A DNA stretch of 64,000 nt from Flavobacterium sp. (GCF_025352425.1 NZ_JANXTI010000039.1:39610-103609); one strand, 5' to 3'; positions 26,029-36,594 are shown, counted from the first letter of the stretch. The notes: generated from the letters alone by a model not told the origin. Numbers and translations: made by a program.

Positions 26029-27015
26029 TTATGTTGACATAATATCAGAAACCCTCAGCAATTCCCTGTCGATTTCTGAATGGCCTTTGATGGCATTCTC
26101 TAATGGTGTTAATGCGACTTTATCATTTAAGATTCCAACCATGAAATTGGATTTTCCTTCCAATAATGACTCAACCGCTTTCACGCCAAGGCGCGATGCC
26201 AAAACCCTGTCGTAACAAGACGGCGCCCCACCACGTTGCATATGCCCCAAAACCGAGACACGGATGTCGTATTCGGGCATATTCTCTTCGATATAATCTT
26301 TAAGTTCGAATACACTTTTCCCAATTTTATCACCTTCGGCAATAACCACAATACTTGATGATTTTCCAGAAGCTTTGCTTTTGCGTAACGATTCTAAAAG
26401 ACGTTCCAATCCTAAATCCTGTTCAGGAATCAGGATTTCTTCAGCACCGGCACCGATTCCGGCATTCAGCGCAATGTGACCGGCATCCCTTCCCATAACT
26501 TCAACTAAGAACAGACGGTTATGCGAACTGGCAGTATCCCTAATTTTATCGATGCATTCAACAACTGTATTCAGCGCAGTATCAAAACCTAATGTGTGGC
26601 TTGTTCCAAAAATATCATTGTCAATTGTACCCGGAATTCCCATCACGGGATAACCAAATTCATTATTAAAGACTTCGGCACCCGTAAAAGAACCATCACC
26701 GCCAATAACCACTAAAGCATCGATATTGGAGTTGATTAAATTCTGATGTGCTTTCTGCCTGCCTTCAACGGTCATGAATTCTTTTGACCTTGCAGACTTT
26801 AGGATAGTTCCTCCTTTGTTTACAATGTTGTTGACGCTTCGTGGCCCCATTTCCTTAAAATCTCCTTCAATCATTCCCTGATAACCTCTGTATATACCAA
26901 TACATTCAATGTGATGATAAGCACAGGTTCTAACCACTGAACGGATGGCTGCATTCATTCCGGGAGAGTCTCCTCCTGAAGTCAGCACGCCTATTTTTTT
27001 TATGGTTTTTGACAT
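26029..27015 (-). CDS. pfkA: 6-phosphofructokinase
   Basis: 328 residues from MSKTIKK. ATP-dependent phosphofructokinase motifs are VLTSGGDSPGMNAAIR (start), VVIGGDGSFTGA, PGTIDNDIFGT (catalytic Asp region), VEVMGRDAGHIAL and LGHMQRGGAPS. It phosphorylates fructose-6-phosphate. The ATG at 27015 is chosen because the family begins here; an ATG at 27045 would add ten unrelated residues. Its order pfkA-gap-kinase forms a leftward glycolytic unit. Confidence 0.95.
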   Translation of the reverse strand: MSKTIKKIGVLTSGGDSPGMNAAIRSVVRTCAYHHIECIGIYRGYQGMIEGDFKEMGPRSVNNIVNKGGTILKSARSKEFMTVEGRQKAHQNLINSNIDALVVIGGDGSFTGAEVFNNEFGYPVMGIPGTIDNDIFGTSHTLGFDTALNTVVECIDKIRDTASSHNRLFLVEVMGRDAGHIALNAGIGAGAEEILIPEQDLGLERLLESLRKSKASGKSSSIVVIAEGDKIGKSVFELKDYIEENMPEYDIRVSVLGHMQRGGAPSCYDRVLASRLGVKAVESLLEGKSNFMVGILNDKVALTPLENAIKGHSEIDRELLRVSDIMST

Positions 27016-27156
27016 TTTTTTAGTATTAAAATGTAAAATTAGCAAACAAGAACCATTGTTTGACCCATATTATTGTTATATTAATAAATTGGGTGAAATT
27101 CAATCGTTTTCGTTGATAAGTTTATTAGTTATGAATGTCCTGAATGAATTTGAACG

Positions 27157-30100
27157 TTAATCCTCGGTTGGGATTGCGTCTTGATTTGGCTTAGTGTCGT
27201 CCTTTTTCTTGTCTTTTTTATCCTTAATTTGTATACCATCCGGTGACAAACTTGAATCGTGTACTTCGTTGACATTTTTGGAATCTACCTTTTCCAGTTT
27301 GGCATTTTTAAATATTTTGTTTACCAATTCCTTAAAAGTATCAAAGTCAACTTCATAAGACATACCAATTCCTTGCGTATAGCCAATTCCTTGTCCGATA
27401 TAAGTGATGTCGTTTTCTTTATTGAATACCCTCAGGTTAAGCGTACCGTCCCTGTTTACACGGTATTGCACTTCAAGATCGCCAACTATGGCTGTTTCTG
27501 TAATACCTCCAACAGGAACACCAACTTTTCCGTTAACGGTAATCCGATCGTTTATCCTTGAGGAAACGGTAACTCCAATCCGTCCATCCGTTTGTTGACC
27601 GGGTGTTCTATCGGCAACAATATATTCGGGTGCAATAGAAATCTTATCATTATCGCCTGAAAATATATCGCTGAAAAGGCTACTGGCTTTCTCAAATAGA
27701 TTATTGGATAACTGACTTTGTGTCACTCCTTCCGGGCTCAAAAAACTACCTGTAGAAAGCAGGTATAACGCTTGGGTTTGTCTCGTATCCTTATCATCGA
27801 GTTTGTATTGAATCTCTGATTTTAGTGAGCTCCCTATTGTTGGGAAGTTGATATTAAAATCCGGTTCAGGGTTGGTCAAATCTCCCTTAATCCCAATGAT
27901 AACTTCCACATCTACTTTCTTATTAAACGATGGATTATCAATCAGAACCGCAGGATTTGCCGTGGTTTTATAAACTGCTTCCAGATTTAAAACAGCAGCC
28001 ATTGGATCTCCTGTCCAGGTTATGGAACCGCCTTTTCTTACGTCAAATTTTTTGTCTATTAATCCTCCATATTTAAAATTATACGAGCCCGATACTACTG
28101 AGAAATCACCAAACATTTCGAATTTCCCTAAGGTATTAATCCTAAAGAGCAACGTTCCGTTTCCTTTCCCCTTCATTCCGTGACCATTTTCCCTATTTAG
28201 GATTACTTCCACATTGGCAATCTCCGTAATCTCAAAATTAAATTCCAGCTCGAGCCCATTGTAATTTTTGGACTGAGCTACCTGTTCGCCTTTCTTTTTC
28301 TTCTTTTCTTCGAGAGTTCTGAAACGTATGTATTTGCTATCTTCCACAGCTTCGGCATCGTTTATCGGAATTTTAATATCAGTTCCCTTAGCAGATTCAG
28401 CATCAACCTTTATCATTAAATTGCCCGTTGGTCCTTTTATGCTGGCGGAACCATTCATAAAAGCTTTTCCATAATAAGCCGCATCTTCCTGATCGACGGT
28501 ATTCAGAGCTAAAAGTCGTTTGGTGTAAATAGACAAATCCAATTGCCAGTCGCCAAATTGTTTGTGCTTAATAAATCCGCTTATACTTCCTTTGGTATTA
28601 AATTTTGTATCAGTAATATTGGTTTCCCTGATTATAAATTTGTTTTCGGTAACATCTACAGCCGAATTATTATCAAACACATAATCGGTGTTCAGATACG
28701 GAATAGTTAGTCCCGCTTCGTTTATAAACAACCTTCCGTTATAATCAAGATTATTGATATCGCCATCAATTCGGGCACTTCCTGAAGCAAATCCCCGAAT
28801 GTTCGTAATAACATCGCCGCCTATTTTTCCTAAAACCCCAAGGTTGAATTTGTCGAAATTCAGGTCAATGTCCAATAAGGTTTTATTATCACTAATCTGA
28901 ATATTTCCGTTGGCGCTAAAAGCTTCCACATTTTGATTTTCCAGATTTGAATTCAAGTGAAATTTACGCAGCGTTTCGTCTCCTTTAATGTCCAGATTCA
29001 TTTTGCCAAGTGCAATGTCATTGACTTTTAAACTATCAATCTGCAATGTTGAAGTAGGCTGAAAAACGGTATTGTTTTGTTTGAAATTAATAACACCGTT
29101 AAGGTTTCCGTCAAATTTAAATTTCTCCACATCGGGCGTGACCTTATTCAGATTTACATTGTCAAAGGTAAGTTGAAAATCCTTCTCCTTTTTACCATTC
29201 CAGACGCCAACAAGATTGATGTTTTGATTTCCGTGAGAGATAATCAAATCCTTAAACGAAAAGTTGCTGAGCTTTTTATCGAAGACAATTTTGCTCTTTT
29301 CTCCATCTTCTTTTTCGTTTAAAAACCATAGATAATCTTTGAACTGAAGTTCCGATTTATTAAATCCAATTACGTTATTATTCTCTTTATTTATGGTATG
29401 GTAAAAATTCAGATTGTAGAAATCATTCCCTCTTTTTCCGCCTTTAAACTCGGTTCTGAAGTGCAATGTATCCTTTGAAAATGTATTAATCATGCTAAAA
29501 TCGCGGATTTTATAATGCTTTGTTTTTATCGAATCTAATTGAACATAAGCATTATACAACGGGTTTCTGTTGTCAACCTGAACCATTATATTATCAAACG
29601 TATTGTCATAGGCTACTACTTGCGGAGAACTAAAATCGAGTTTGAAATTCTTGCTTTCCGAGCTGATGTTCCCTTTTAATTTGGTGTTTTTGGCAAGGGA
29701 AATATCGGGATTAAATATCTCTATAATTTTACTGTGCAGATCAAAATCAAATTTCAGATATTGTCCCGGCAGTACTTTATTGGGTTTAAAATTGGAGTAA
29801 AAAGTACCCAGAGAATTCTCTACCATTTTCTGCAACTGGTTGAATTTATATTTCCCAACCACCGAACCTTCAATGGCGTCAGGCGAATCAATGGTAATAG
29901 CCCTTTCTCCACTGGCATCAAAACTCGAATTTACATTCATGGAATCCACAAAATATAAATCTTTTTTATTTTGGTAAGATGCATTTGTAAGCAACAGGTT
30001 TCCTTGCAAGTTATCAATAGAATTTCCGGTTGCTTTTACCAAAACATCTCCTTTAAAAACAGAAATAGAATCTTTGATAAGATGTAGCTTTTCTAAATTG

Positions 30101-31680
30101 GCATAATCAATTTTAGAGTGAAAATCATAAATATTTTCTTTTTTGGATAAATCGAGAACTCCGCTGAAATCCATAAATAAATTTGGATCGTTTATATAAA
30201 AATCTCCTTTAAATATTGGTTGTTTAAAGCTTCCGTCTACAATAATCTTGGTATAGTTATAGCCATTATATTTCACTTGGAAAACATCTCCGGAAAACGA
30301 TGTATTGATGTATTTTTGTGTAAATCCTTTTCCGTCAACATCAACGTTCATACTTACTTTTCCAATATCTTTATCATTCATGATGGCACCAACATTAAAT
30401 CCATCTAAAATGATATTTCCGTGGTATTTTGCGTTATCAATATTGTCCAGGTCGGAAATATGCAAATCTGATTCGATAATACCTAACGCTGTATTCATAA
30501 CAAAGTCAGAGTTGATGTATTGCTGCGTGACTTCAACATCGCCGGTAAAGTTAAATTGTCCAAGTTTTTGTAGCGATGATGGCAATTTTTTACCAAGTAT
30601 ATTTGGTAACAACTTGATTAAATCGACATAATTGGAAGAAATTCTTTTAAAGTTTCCTTTCATGTAAAACTTCCCGGGGCTTCTTGGAAAGAGGTTTTTT
30701 AAGTTAACATTGCCCTTAATGGTTGAAAATTTATAATCCTTCAGATCAACATTGGTAGCGTAAAAATTATTAAGTGTTCCTTTTATTTTTGATTTCAGGG
30801 AAAATTTTTGATTTTTATCCAATTCCTTATAAAAATAGCGAATGTCATTGGTTGCCAATGTTGCGCTGTCAATAGTTATATCAAATTTTACGCGGTTGTT
30901 AAAATCACTGAAATCGTGATTTTCTTTGTTGTATTTGAGAATAACATTCCCTTTCAGAAAGGATTCTTTTGTAGTCACTTCCAATTTGCCAAGCGTAATA
31001 TTGCTTTTCGTATATTTAAAATCAGACGTTAAATTGGCAACATCAATGCCACGATGGTCGTGAAAACCCATCGTTTGTATCAGAGTCATTACATTTGGTC
31101 CCTGAATTTTAAATTCCTTTAAATGTGCATTCAGCTTAGTAAACTCAACATCTTTTGGATTGGGTCTGTTTAAATCAACCATTACAAAACGGCTGTTTTT
31201 GAGATAAATGTTTTTGGACGTCATCAAAAACTTTCCGGTACTTTTTTTCCCATCTTCAAAAGCGGCAATGAACTTATCCAGATTGGTGTCTTTGTCGCCT
31301 TTATAATTTTTGATCTGAAGGTAAAAATCGTTAAGATACAAGTCGCCAAAAAGCAACTGCCCGTCAACCAGTTGTTTGAAATCCAAAACACTGGTCCTGA
31401 TTCGGTCCGAAAAAATTAAAGTGTCTTTATGATTGTCTAAAACAAGTACTTTTTTGAGTTTAACACCTCCAAAAAAAGTTATGGCAACTTCATCAATATT
31501 TATGTCCGTGCCGTATTTAGTGTTGAGTTTATCTGTAGCGTAATGTGCTATTTTGGTTTGCACAACAGGCAGTGAAAGCGCTATAGTGAGTAGTAACAAT
31601 AGTAAAATCAGCGCAATAATAGTGCGGAAAAATATCTTTCGAAATTTTTTAAAACCGTTATTTGCTTTAATTTTTTCCAA
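27157..31680 (-). CDS. tamB: TamB-like translocation/assembly module protein
   Basis: A 1507-residue AsmA/TamB-family protein. One N-terminal membrane anchor (about 17-35) is followed by a very long region of repeated beta-strand segments, as expected for a periplasm-spanning lipid-transfer bridge. The C-terminal DUF490 domain (about 1050-1460) includes FRINTLGKFEMFGDFSVVSG and KPN-rich charged ends. TamB supports outer-membrane biogenesis or phospholipid transport. No TamA gene adjoins it. It diverges from tsaD. Confidence 0.92.
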   Translation of the reverse strand: MEKIKANNGFKKFRKIFFRTIIALILLLLLLTIALSLPVVQTKIAHYATDKLNTKYGTDINIDEVAITFFGGVKLKKVLVLDNHKDTLIFSDRIRTSVLDFKQLVDGQLLFGDLYLNDFYLQIKNYKGDKDTNLDKFIAAFEDGKKSTGKFLMTSKNIYLKNSRFVMVDLNRPNPKDVEFTKLNAHLKEFKIQGPNVMTLIQTMGFHDHRGIDVANLTSDFKYTKSNITLGKLEVTTKESFLKGNVILKYNKENHDFSDFNNRVKFDITIDSATLATNDIRYFYKELDKNQKFSLKSKIKGTLNNFYATNVDLKDYKFSTIKGNVNLKNLFPRSPGKFYMKGNFKRISSNYVDLIKLLPNILGKKLPSSLQKLGQFNFTGDVEVTQQYINSDFVMNTALGIIESDLHISDLDNIDNAKYHGNIILDGFNVGAIMNDKDIGKVSMNVDVDGKGFTQKYINTSFSGDVFQVKYNGYNYTKIIVDGSFKQPIFKGDFYINDPNLFMDFSGVLDLSKKENIYDFHSKIDYANLEKLHLIKDSISVFKGDVLVKATGNSIDNLQGNLLLTNASYQNKKDLYFVDSMNVNSSFDASGERAITIDSPDAIEGSVVGKYKFNQLQKMVENSLGTFYSNFKPNKVLPGQYLKFDFDLHSKIIEIFNPDISLAKNTKLKGNISSESKNFKLDFSSPQVVAYDNTFDNIMVQVDNRNPLYNAYVQLDSIKTKHYKIRDFSMINTFSKDTLHFRTEFKGGKRGNDFYNLNFYHTINKENNNVIGFNKSELQFKDYLWFLNEKEDGEKSKIVFDKKLSNFSFKDLIISHGNQNINLVGVWNGKKEKDFQLTFDNVNLNKVTPDVEKFKFDGNLNGVINFKQNNTVFQPTSTLQIDSLKVNDIALGKMNLDIKGDETLRKFHLNSNLENQNVEAFSANGNIQISDNKTLLDIDLNFDKFNLGVLGKIGGDVITNIRGFASGSARIDGDINNLDYNGRLFINEAGLTIPYLNTDYVFDNNSAVDVTENKFIIRETNITDTKFNTKGSISGFIKHKQFGDWQLDLSIYTKRLLALNTVDQEDAAYYGKAFMNGSASIKGPTGNLMIKVDAESAKGTDIKIPINDAEAVEDSKYIRFRTLEEKKKKKGEQVAQSKNYNGLELEFNFEITEIANVEVILNRENGHGMKGKGNGTLLFRINTLGKFEMFGDFSVVSGSYNFKYGGLIDKKFDVRKGGSITWTGDPMAAVLNLEAVYKTTANPAVLIDNPSFNKKVDVEVIIGIKGDLTNPEPDFNINFPTIGSSLKSEIQYKLDDKDTRQTQALYLLSTGSFLSPEGVTQSQLSNNLFEKASSLFSDIFSGDNDKISIAPEYIVADRTPGQQTDGRIGVTVSSRINDRITVNGKVGVPVGGITETAIVGDLEVQYRVNRDGTLNLRVFNKENDITYIGQGIGYTQGIGMSYEVDFDTFKELVNKIFKNAKLEKVDSKNVNEVHDSSLSPDGIQIKDKKDKKKDDTKPNQDAIPTED

Positions 31681-31707
31681 TTATTCTTTTGACTTGGGAA
31701 AGAAAAT

Positions 31708-31715
31708 TACCTTTG
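31708..31715 (+). promoter_or_regulatory. Promoter of tsaD (TACCTTTG, with upstream TTTG)
   Basis: TACCTTTG matches TAnnTTTG, and TTTG at 31688-31691 lies 16 bases upstream as the -33 element. The tsaD ATG is at 31780. Confidence 0.5.
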
Positions 31716-31751
31716 TAAAATCTTTACAATTGATTTTCTTGAATCGACTGT

Positions 31752-31759
31752 CAAATATA
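31752..31759 (-). promoter_or_regulatory. Promoter -7 element of tamB (TATATTTG)
   Basis: Minus-strand TATATTTG lies about 72 bases before the tamB start. It is interleaved with the rightward tsaD promoter, so the two divergent transcripts overlap at their 5' ends. Confidence 0.5.
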
Positions 31760-31779
31760 ATTCAAAAATTGCGCGTTTT

Positions 31780-32802
31780 ATGCATCCTGAAGAAGTTTTT
31801 ATACTGGCTATTGAAAGTTCATGTGACGATACTGCTGCTGCGGTTTTAAGAAATGATGTTGTACTTTCAAATATAGTAGCGAGGCAAAGCATTCATGAGG
31901 AATATGGCGGCGTAGTTCCCGAACTGGCTTCAAGAGCGCACCAACAGAATATTGTTCCCGTAATTGACGTAGCACTGAAGAAAGCCAATATCACTAAAAA
32001 TCAATTGTCCGCTATTGCATTTACGCAAGGCCCGGGATTGATGGGTTCGCTGCTAGTAGGTTCTTCTTTTGCTAAATCGTTGGCAATGGCTTTGGGCATT
32101 CCGCTGATTGCAGTGAATCATATGCATGCTCATATTTTGGCACACTTTATTGAGGAAGACGGGTATGATAAACCTCAATTTCCTTTTTTGGCGTTGACCA
32201 TTTCCGGCGGACATACGCAAATTGTAAAAGTAAATAGCTTCTTCAATATGGAAATCATTGGTGAAACTACTGATGATGCCGTCGGTGAAGCTTTTGACAA
32301 AACCGCAAAAATATTAGGCTTTCCCTATCCTGGCGGTCCGTTGATTGACCAATTTGCCAAAGAAGGAAATCCAAAAAAATATTCCTTTACCAAACCCAAA
32401 ATGCCGGGATTGGACTTTAGTTTCTCTGGGTTGAAAACCCAAATTCTATATTTTATCCAGAAAAATGTATTGGAAAATCCAAACTTCATAGAAGAAAACA
32501 AAACTGACATCTGTGCTTCCGTGCAGCACACTATCATTGAAATCCTGATGGATAAATTGAAATTGGCTGTGGCCGAAACGGGCATTAATCAGATTGCGAT
32601 TGGTGGTGGCGTTTCAGCCAATTCGGGTATTCGGCAAACATTAAAAGATGCCGAAAGTAAATATGGCTGGAAAACATTTGTGCCTAAATTTGAATACACT
32701 ACTGATAATGCTGCGATGATTGGAATTGTGGGTTATCAAAAATTTTTACACGATAAATTTTCGGATGCCAATGTAATTTCCAAAGCGCGAATAGAATTTT
32801 AA
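31780..32802 (+). CDS. tsaD: tRNA N6-adenosine threonylcarbamoyltransferase
   Basis: A 340-residue Kae1/Qri7/TsaD ASKHA protein that transfers threonylcarbamoyl from TC-AMP to A37 of ANN-decoding tRNAs, with TsaB/TsaE. It has ESSCDDTAAAV at the start, metal-binding His114 and His118 in NHMHAH, ALTISGGHTQIV, GEAFDKTAKILG and the C-terminal DNAAMIG. Length is normal. It is followed four bases later by rsmE. Confidence 0.97.
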   Translation: MHPEEVFILAIESSCDDTAAAVLRNDVVLSNIVARQSIHEEYGGVVPELASRAHQQNIVPVIDVALKKANITKNQLSAIAFTQGPGLMGSLLVGSSFAKSLAMALGIPLIAVNHMHAHILAHFIEEDGYDKPQFPFLALTISGGHTQIVKVNSFFNMEIIGETTDDAVGEAFDKTAKILGFPYPGGPLIDQFAKEGNPKKYSFTKPKMPGLDFSFSGLKTQILYFIQKNVLENPNFIEENKTDICASVQHTIIEILMDKLKLAVAETGINQIAIGGGVSANSGIRQTLKDAESKYGWKTFVPKFEYTTDNAAMIGIVGYQKFLHDKFSDANVISKARIEF

Positions 32803-32806
32803 AAAT

Positions 32807-33514
32807 ATGCAACTATTCTACAATCCAACCATTAATGAAACCCAAACCTCCTTTGTTTTCGATAAGGAAGAAAGCAAACACATCATTAAAGTATTGCGTA
32901 AAAAAGAAAGTGATATTTTGCATGTTACAAATGGTTTAGGTTTTTTATTTGAAACTGAAATTACAATCGCTTCAGATAATAAGTGTACGGTAAAAATTAT
33001 TTCATTTGAACAGCAGGATGCTCCAAATTTCCGTTTGCATTTAGCTGTTGCTCCTACCAAAATGAACGAGCGTTACGAATGGTTTTTAGAAAAAGCAACC
33101 GAAATAGGCATACAGGAAATAACTCCAGTCATTTGTGAACACTCAGAAAGAAAAGTTATCAAAATGGATAGATTTCAAAAGATTCTGGAAAGTGCCATGA
33201 AACAATCCTTAAATTGTTATTTGCCAAAATTAAACGAACCTGTCAGCTTTAATGAGTTTGTAAAAACATTAAAATCCGGACAATTGTTTATTGCGCATTG
33301 CGAAGAATCGAATAAAAAATCATTGAAAAATGAACTTAAAACCGGTGAAGCTATAACGATTTTAATTGGTCCCGAGGGCGATTTTTCTGTTAAAGAAATC
33401 CAACAGGCTATTGCTGCTAATTTTATTCCCGTATCTTTGGGAGCAACACGATTACGTACTGAAACTGCAGCTATTATTGCCTGTCACAGCGTAGTTTTTA
33501 AGAATGAAGTATAA
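32807..33514 (+). CDS. rsmE: 16S rRNA (uracil1498-N3)-methyltransferase
   Basis: 235 residues. An N-terminal PUA-like domain is followed by a SPOUT-type methyltransferase domain with IGPEGDFSVKE and the knot signature VSLGATRLRTETAAI. RsmE methylates U1498 in the decoding region of 16S rRNA. It overlaps neither tsaD nor the next gene's chosen start, but the tight spacing implies one transcript. Confidence 0.94.
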   Translation: MQLFYNPTINETQTSFVFDKEESKHIIKVLRKKESDILHVTNGLGFLFETEITIASDNKCTVKIISFEQQDAPNFRLHLAVAPTKMNERYEWFLEKATEIGIQEITPVICEHSERKVIKMDRFQKILESAMKQSLNCYLPKLNEPVSFNEFVKTLKSGQLFIAHCEESNKKSLKNELKTGEAITILIGPEGDFSVKEIQQAIAANFIPVSLGATRLRTETAAIIACHSVVFKNEV

Positions 33515-33527
33515 CGATAATGCATTT

Positions 33528-34166
33528 ATGAAAAAACTGTTTTTTCTTTTTTTATTGATTTCTACGGTAAGCTTTTCTCAGGAAATTGCTTTGCTGAAAT
33601 ACAGTGGTGGTGGCGATTGGTATGCGAACCCAACGTCATTACCAAATCTGATAAAATATGCAAATCAAACAATCAACACCTATATCAAATCAAAGCCTGC
33701 AACAGTTGAACCCGGAAGTTCTGAGATTTTCTCCTATCCTTTTGTGCATATGACAGGGCATGGTAATGTGGTTTTTAGCGATGCTGAAATAATCAATTTA
33801 AGGAACTATTTACTTTCCGGCGGATTTCTTCATGCTGATGATAATTATGGACTGGACCAATACATTCGCAGAGAAATAAAACGTATTTTCCCGAACAATG
33901 ATTTGGTCGAGATACCCGCGAACCATCCTATTTTTCAGAAACCCAATCTTTTTGCTAATGGATTACCCAAAATCCATGAACATGATGGCAAACGTCCGCA
34001 GGCATTTGGGGTTTTTGTGGATAACAGACTTGTATTACTTTACACGTACGAGTGTGATTTGGGTGACGGTTGGGAAGATCCGGAAGTGCATAACGATCCC
34101 AAAGAGGTTCGCGAAAAAGCATTAAAAATGGGTGCCAATATTCTGAGCTATATTTTTAATAATTAG
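33528..34166 (+). CDS. DUF4159 exported protein
   Basis: A 212-residue protein with a signal peptide (FFLFLLISTVSFSQ). It shows the DUF4159 features: ALLKYSGGGDWYANP, the MTGHG segment, LRNYLLSGGFLHADDNYG, and EIPANHPIF. The fold is reminiscent of a glutamine-amidotransferase-like alpha/beta domain; function unknown. ATG 33528 is preferred to an ATG at 33504 because only the former places the signal peptide at the N-terminus. Confidence 0.88.
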   Translation: MKKLFFLFLLISTVSFSQEIALLKYSGGGDWYANPTSLPNLIKYANQTINTYIKSKPATVEPGSSEIFSYPFVHMTGHGNVVFSDAEIINLRNYLLSGGFLHADDNYGLDQYIRREIKRIFPNNDLVEIPANHPIFQKPNLFANGLPKIHEHDGKRPQAFGVFVDNRLVLLYTYECDLGDGWEDPEVHNDPKEVREKALKMGANILSYIFNN

Positions 34167-34327
34167 AACGTTATAGTTTATTTCTTTCTTTTATACGGCA
34201 ACTACTAAAGGAATCACAAAATAAGATGTTATTCATCGATTTGTTCACAAGTAAATTTAGTTTTTTAAAAAACATACTAAAATAATTCATAAAATTGTGG
34301 TAATTAATAAATAAAATCCAAATAAAG

Positions 34328-35287
34328 ATGAAAAAAATATGTTTATCCTTAGCCATCCTACTGGCTTTGTTTTCTTGTCAAAAAGAAGACGATGTACAAG
34401 CCATCCCTAAGGCTTCAAGAAGAATCTGTGCTTCTCAGGAAGTACTTGAAAGACAATTAAAGGAAAATCCTGAATTAGCGGCAAAGATGAGCCAAATCGA
34501 AGCGTTTACGGAAAATGCAATGCTTAACCAAAGCGAAAATCGTTTGGTAAATGGAAAAATCCAAATTCCAGTTGTTGTAAATGTATTATACAGAACAGCA
34601 GCAGAGAATATTTCTGCAACTCAAATTCAATCTCAGATTGATGTTTTAAACAAGGATTTTAATGCCCAAAATTCTGATTACAATCAAGTGCCTGCATTGT
34701 TTGCCGGTGTCAAAGCTAATGTTGGAATTTCCTTTGTTTTAGACCAAGTAATCAGAAAATCGACCACAAAATCATCTTGGGGAACAAGAGATGCTATCAA
34801 GAAAACAAAACAAGGTGGATTGGATCCAACCAGCCCAACAACAAAATTAAACCTTTGGGTTGGAACTATTGGTGGCGGAATTTTGGGTTATGCGCAATTT
34901 CCAGGCGGTTCTTCTGCTACAGATGGCGTTGTAATTGACCCATTGTATTTTGGAGTTACAAGTGATGCAAGTGTTAGTTATCCATATAATTTAGGAAGAA
35001 CTGCAACACATGAAGTGGGACATTGGTTAAATCTACGACACATATGGGGTGACGCTAATTGTGGAAATGATTTAGTTTCAGATACACCTCAACATGATTC
35101 AGCAAATTTTGGCGTTCCAACTTATCCTCATTACAGTACATGTTCGGGAACCCCTGTTGAAATGACTATGAACTATATGGATTATACTGATGACAGAGGA
35201 ATGTATATGTTTTCATTAGGTCAAAAATCCCGAATGGATGCTATTTTCCTATCAGGCGGACCAAGAATTTCTTTCGCACAGCCATAA
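34328..35287 (+). CDS. Secreted M43-family (cytophagalysin/pappalysin-type) zinc metalloprotease lipoprotein
   Basis: 319 residues with lipobox Cys17 (LLALFSC). The metzincin zinc site HEVGHWLNLRH at 228-238 and the Met-turn region EMTMNYMDYTDD (about 279-290), followed by MFSLGQKSRM, identify the M43 cytophagalysin family typical of Bacteroidota. No C-terminal secretion domain is seen, so the protein is a short lipoprotein form. It is a single gene with its own terminator. Confidence 0.9.
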   Translation: MKKICLSLAILLALFSCQKEDDVQAIPKASRRICASQEVLERQLKENPELAAKMSQIEAFTENAMLNQSENRLVNGKIQIPVVVNVLYRTAAENISATQIQSQIDVLNKDFNAQNSDYNQVPALFAGVKANVGISFVLDQVIRKSTTKSSWGTRDAIKKTKQGGLDPTSPTTKLNLWVGTIGGGILGYAQFPGGSSATDGVVIDPLYFGVTSDASVSYPYNLGRTATHEVGHWLNLRHIWGDANCGNDLVSDTPQHDSANFGVPTYPHYSTCSGTPVEMTMNYMDYTDDRGMYMFSLGQKSRMDAIFLSGGPRISFAQP

Positions 35288-35315
35288 TACATAATAATTG
35301 TTTATATAATTTGAT

Positions 35316-35346
35316 AAAAACTCGTCATTGCTGGCGAGTTTTTTTT
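35316..35346 (+). terminator. Terminator after metalloprotease gene
   Basis: The stem AAAAACTCG / CGAGTTTTT with a 10-base loop is followed by a T tract. Confidence 0.85.
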
Positions 35347-35369
35347 ATTTTTAATGAAATTTATTGCGC

Positions 35370-36548
35370 ATGGATATATCCATTTTATCTGAAGAAATTC
35401 AAACTTTTATTACAGAAAATATCGATGCAACCGTAACTGTTTTAGCGTTGCAAAAAAATAAATTCCCTGCTACAGATTGGACAACAATCCTTAATCAGAT
35501 TGCCGCTAAACAGAAAGCCAAAAGCAAAATTCCAACCTGGTTTAACTCTTCAAATATTTACTATCCGGGCAAAATTTCCGTTGAGCAAACTTCCTCTGAA
35601 AAAACTGCTCAATACAAATCACAATTGGTTTCTGGTGACAAACTTATTGATTTGACAGGTGGATTTGGAGTGGATGATTTTTATTTTTCCAAAAAAGTAA
35701 AGCATCTTATCCATTGTGAAATTAACACGGAATTGTCTGCGATTGTAAAACATAATTTTGAACAACTTAAGTCCATAAATATTGATTGTCTCGCTGGCGA
35801 TAGTTTTGATATACTAAAAACTTTAAATCAAAAGTTTGACTGGATTTATATTGATCCATCGAGGCGACATGATGCAAAAGGCAAGGTGTTTATGCTCAAG
35901 GATTGCTTGCCAAATGTTCCCAAATTGCTTGATTTTTATTTTGGCTTTACCGATAACATTATGATAAAAACGGCACCAATTCTTGATATTTCTGCCGGAT
36001 TATCTGAATTAAAAAACGTAAAAGAAATTCACATTCTTGCAGTAGAAAATGAAGTTAAGGAATTGCTTTGGATTTTAGAAAAAAATTATTCCAAAACCAT
36101 TCAGGTTACTACATGTAATTTGACAAAAGCTATAGCAGAAGAATTCATTTTTAAATATGAAAATCAAGCAACCTCACTTTACAGTTTATCACTAAAATAT
36201 TTGTTTGAACCTAATGCAGCGATTATGAAATCAGGGGGATTTGATGAAGTTGCCACGCAATTTGGCGTAAGAAAATTGCATCAACATTCGCATCTTTACA
36301 CTTACGATACCTTGATTGATTTTCCGGGTAGGGCTTTTGAAATTGAAAATTATTTTGAATACAATAAGCAAAACATGAAATACTTTTTAGAAAACAAAAA
36401 AGCCAATATTACAACGCGAAATTTTCCTGAAACGGTAGAAAACATTCGCAAAAAGTGGAAAATTAAAGATGGTGGAAATCTTTATTGTTTTTTTACAACT
36501 GACATAAATAATAATAAAATAGTTTTACTTTGCAGCAAATTAAAATAA
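35370..36548 (+). CDS. SAM-dependent methyltransferase with THUMP-like C-terminal domain
   Basis: 392 residues from ATG 35370 (a TTG six bases upstream is less likely). A Rossmann methyltransferase core has motif I LIDLTGGFGVDDFYF (about 90) and FDWIYIDPSRR. The C-terminal half matches the THUMP-like/PUA-like arrangement found in a conserved Bacteroidota methyltransferase (KYLFEPNAAIMKSG, RNFPETVENIRKKW). RNA modification is likely by family; the target is unknown. Confidence 0.82.
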   Translation: MDISILSEEIQTFITENIDATVTVLALQKNKFPATDWTTILNQIAAKQKAKSKIPTWFNSSNIYYPGKISVEQTSSEKTAQYKSQLVSGDKLIDLTGGFGVDDFYFSKKVKHLIHCEINTELSAIVKHNFEQLKSINIDCLAGDSFDILKTLNQKFDWIYIDPSRRHDAKGKVFMLKDCLPNVPKLLDFYFGFTDNIMIKTAPILDISAGLSELKNVKEIHILAVENEVKELLWILEKNYSKTIQVTTCNLTKAIAEEFIFKYENQATSLYSLSLKYLFEPNAAIMKSGGFDEVATQFGVRKLHQHSHLYTYDTLIDFPGRAFEIENYFEYNKQNMKYFLENKKANITTRNFPETVENIRKKWKIKDGGNLYCFFTTDINNNKIVLLCSKLK

Positions 36549-36594
36549 CTAATGAAATCGAAGATTCACGAATACAAAAATCAATTTTAAAGTC

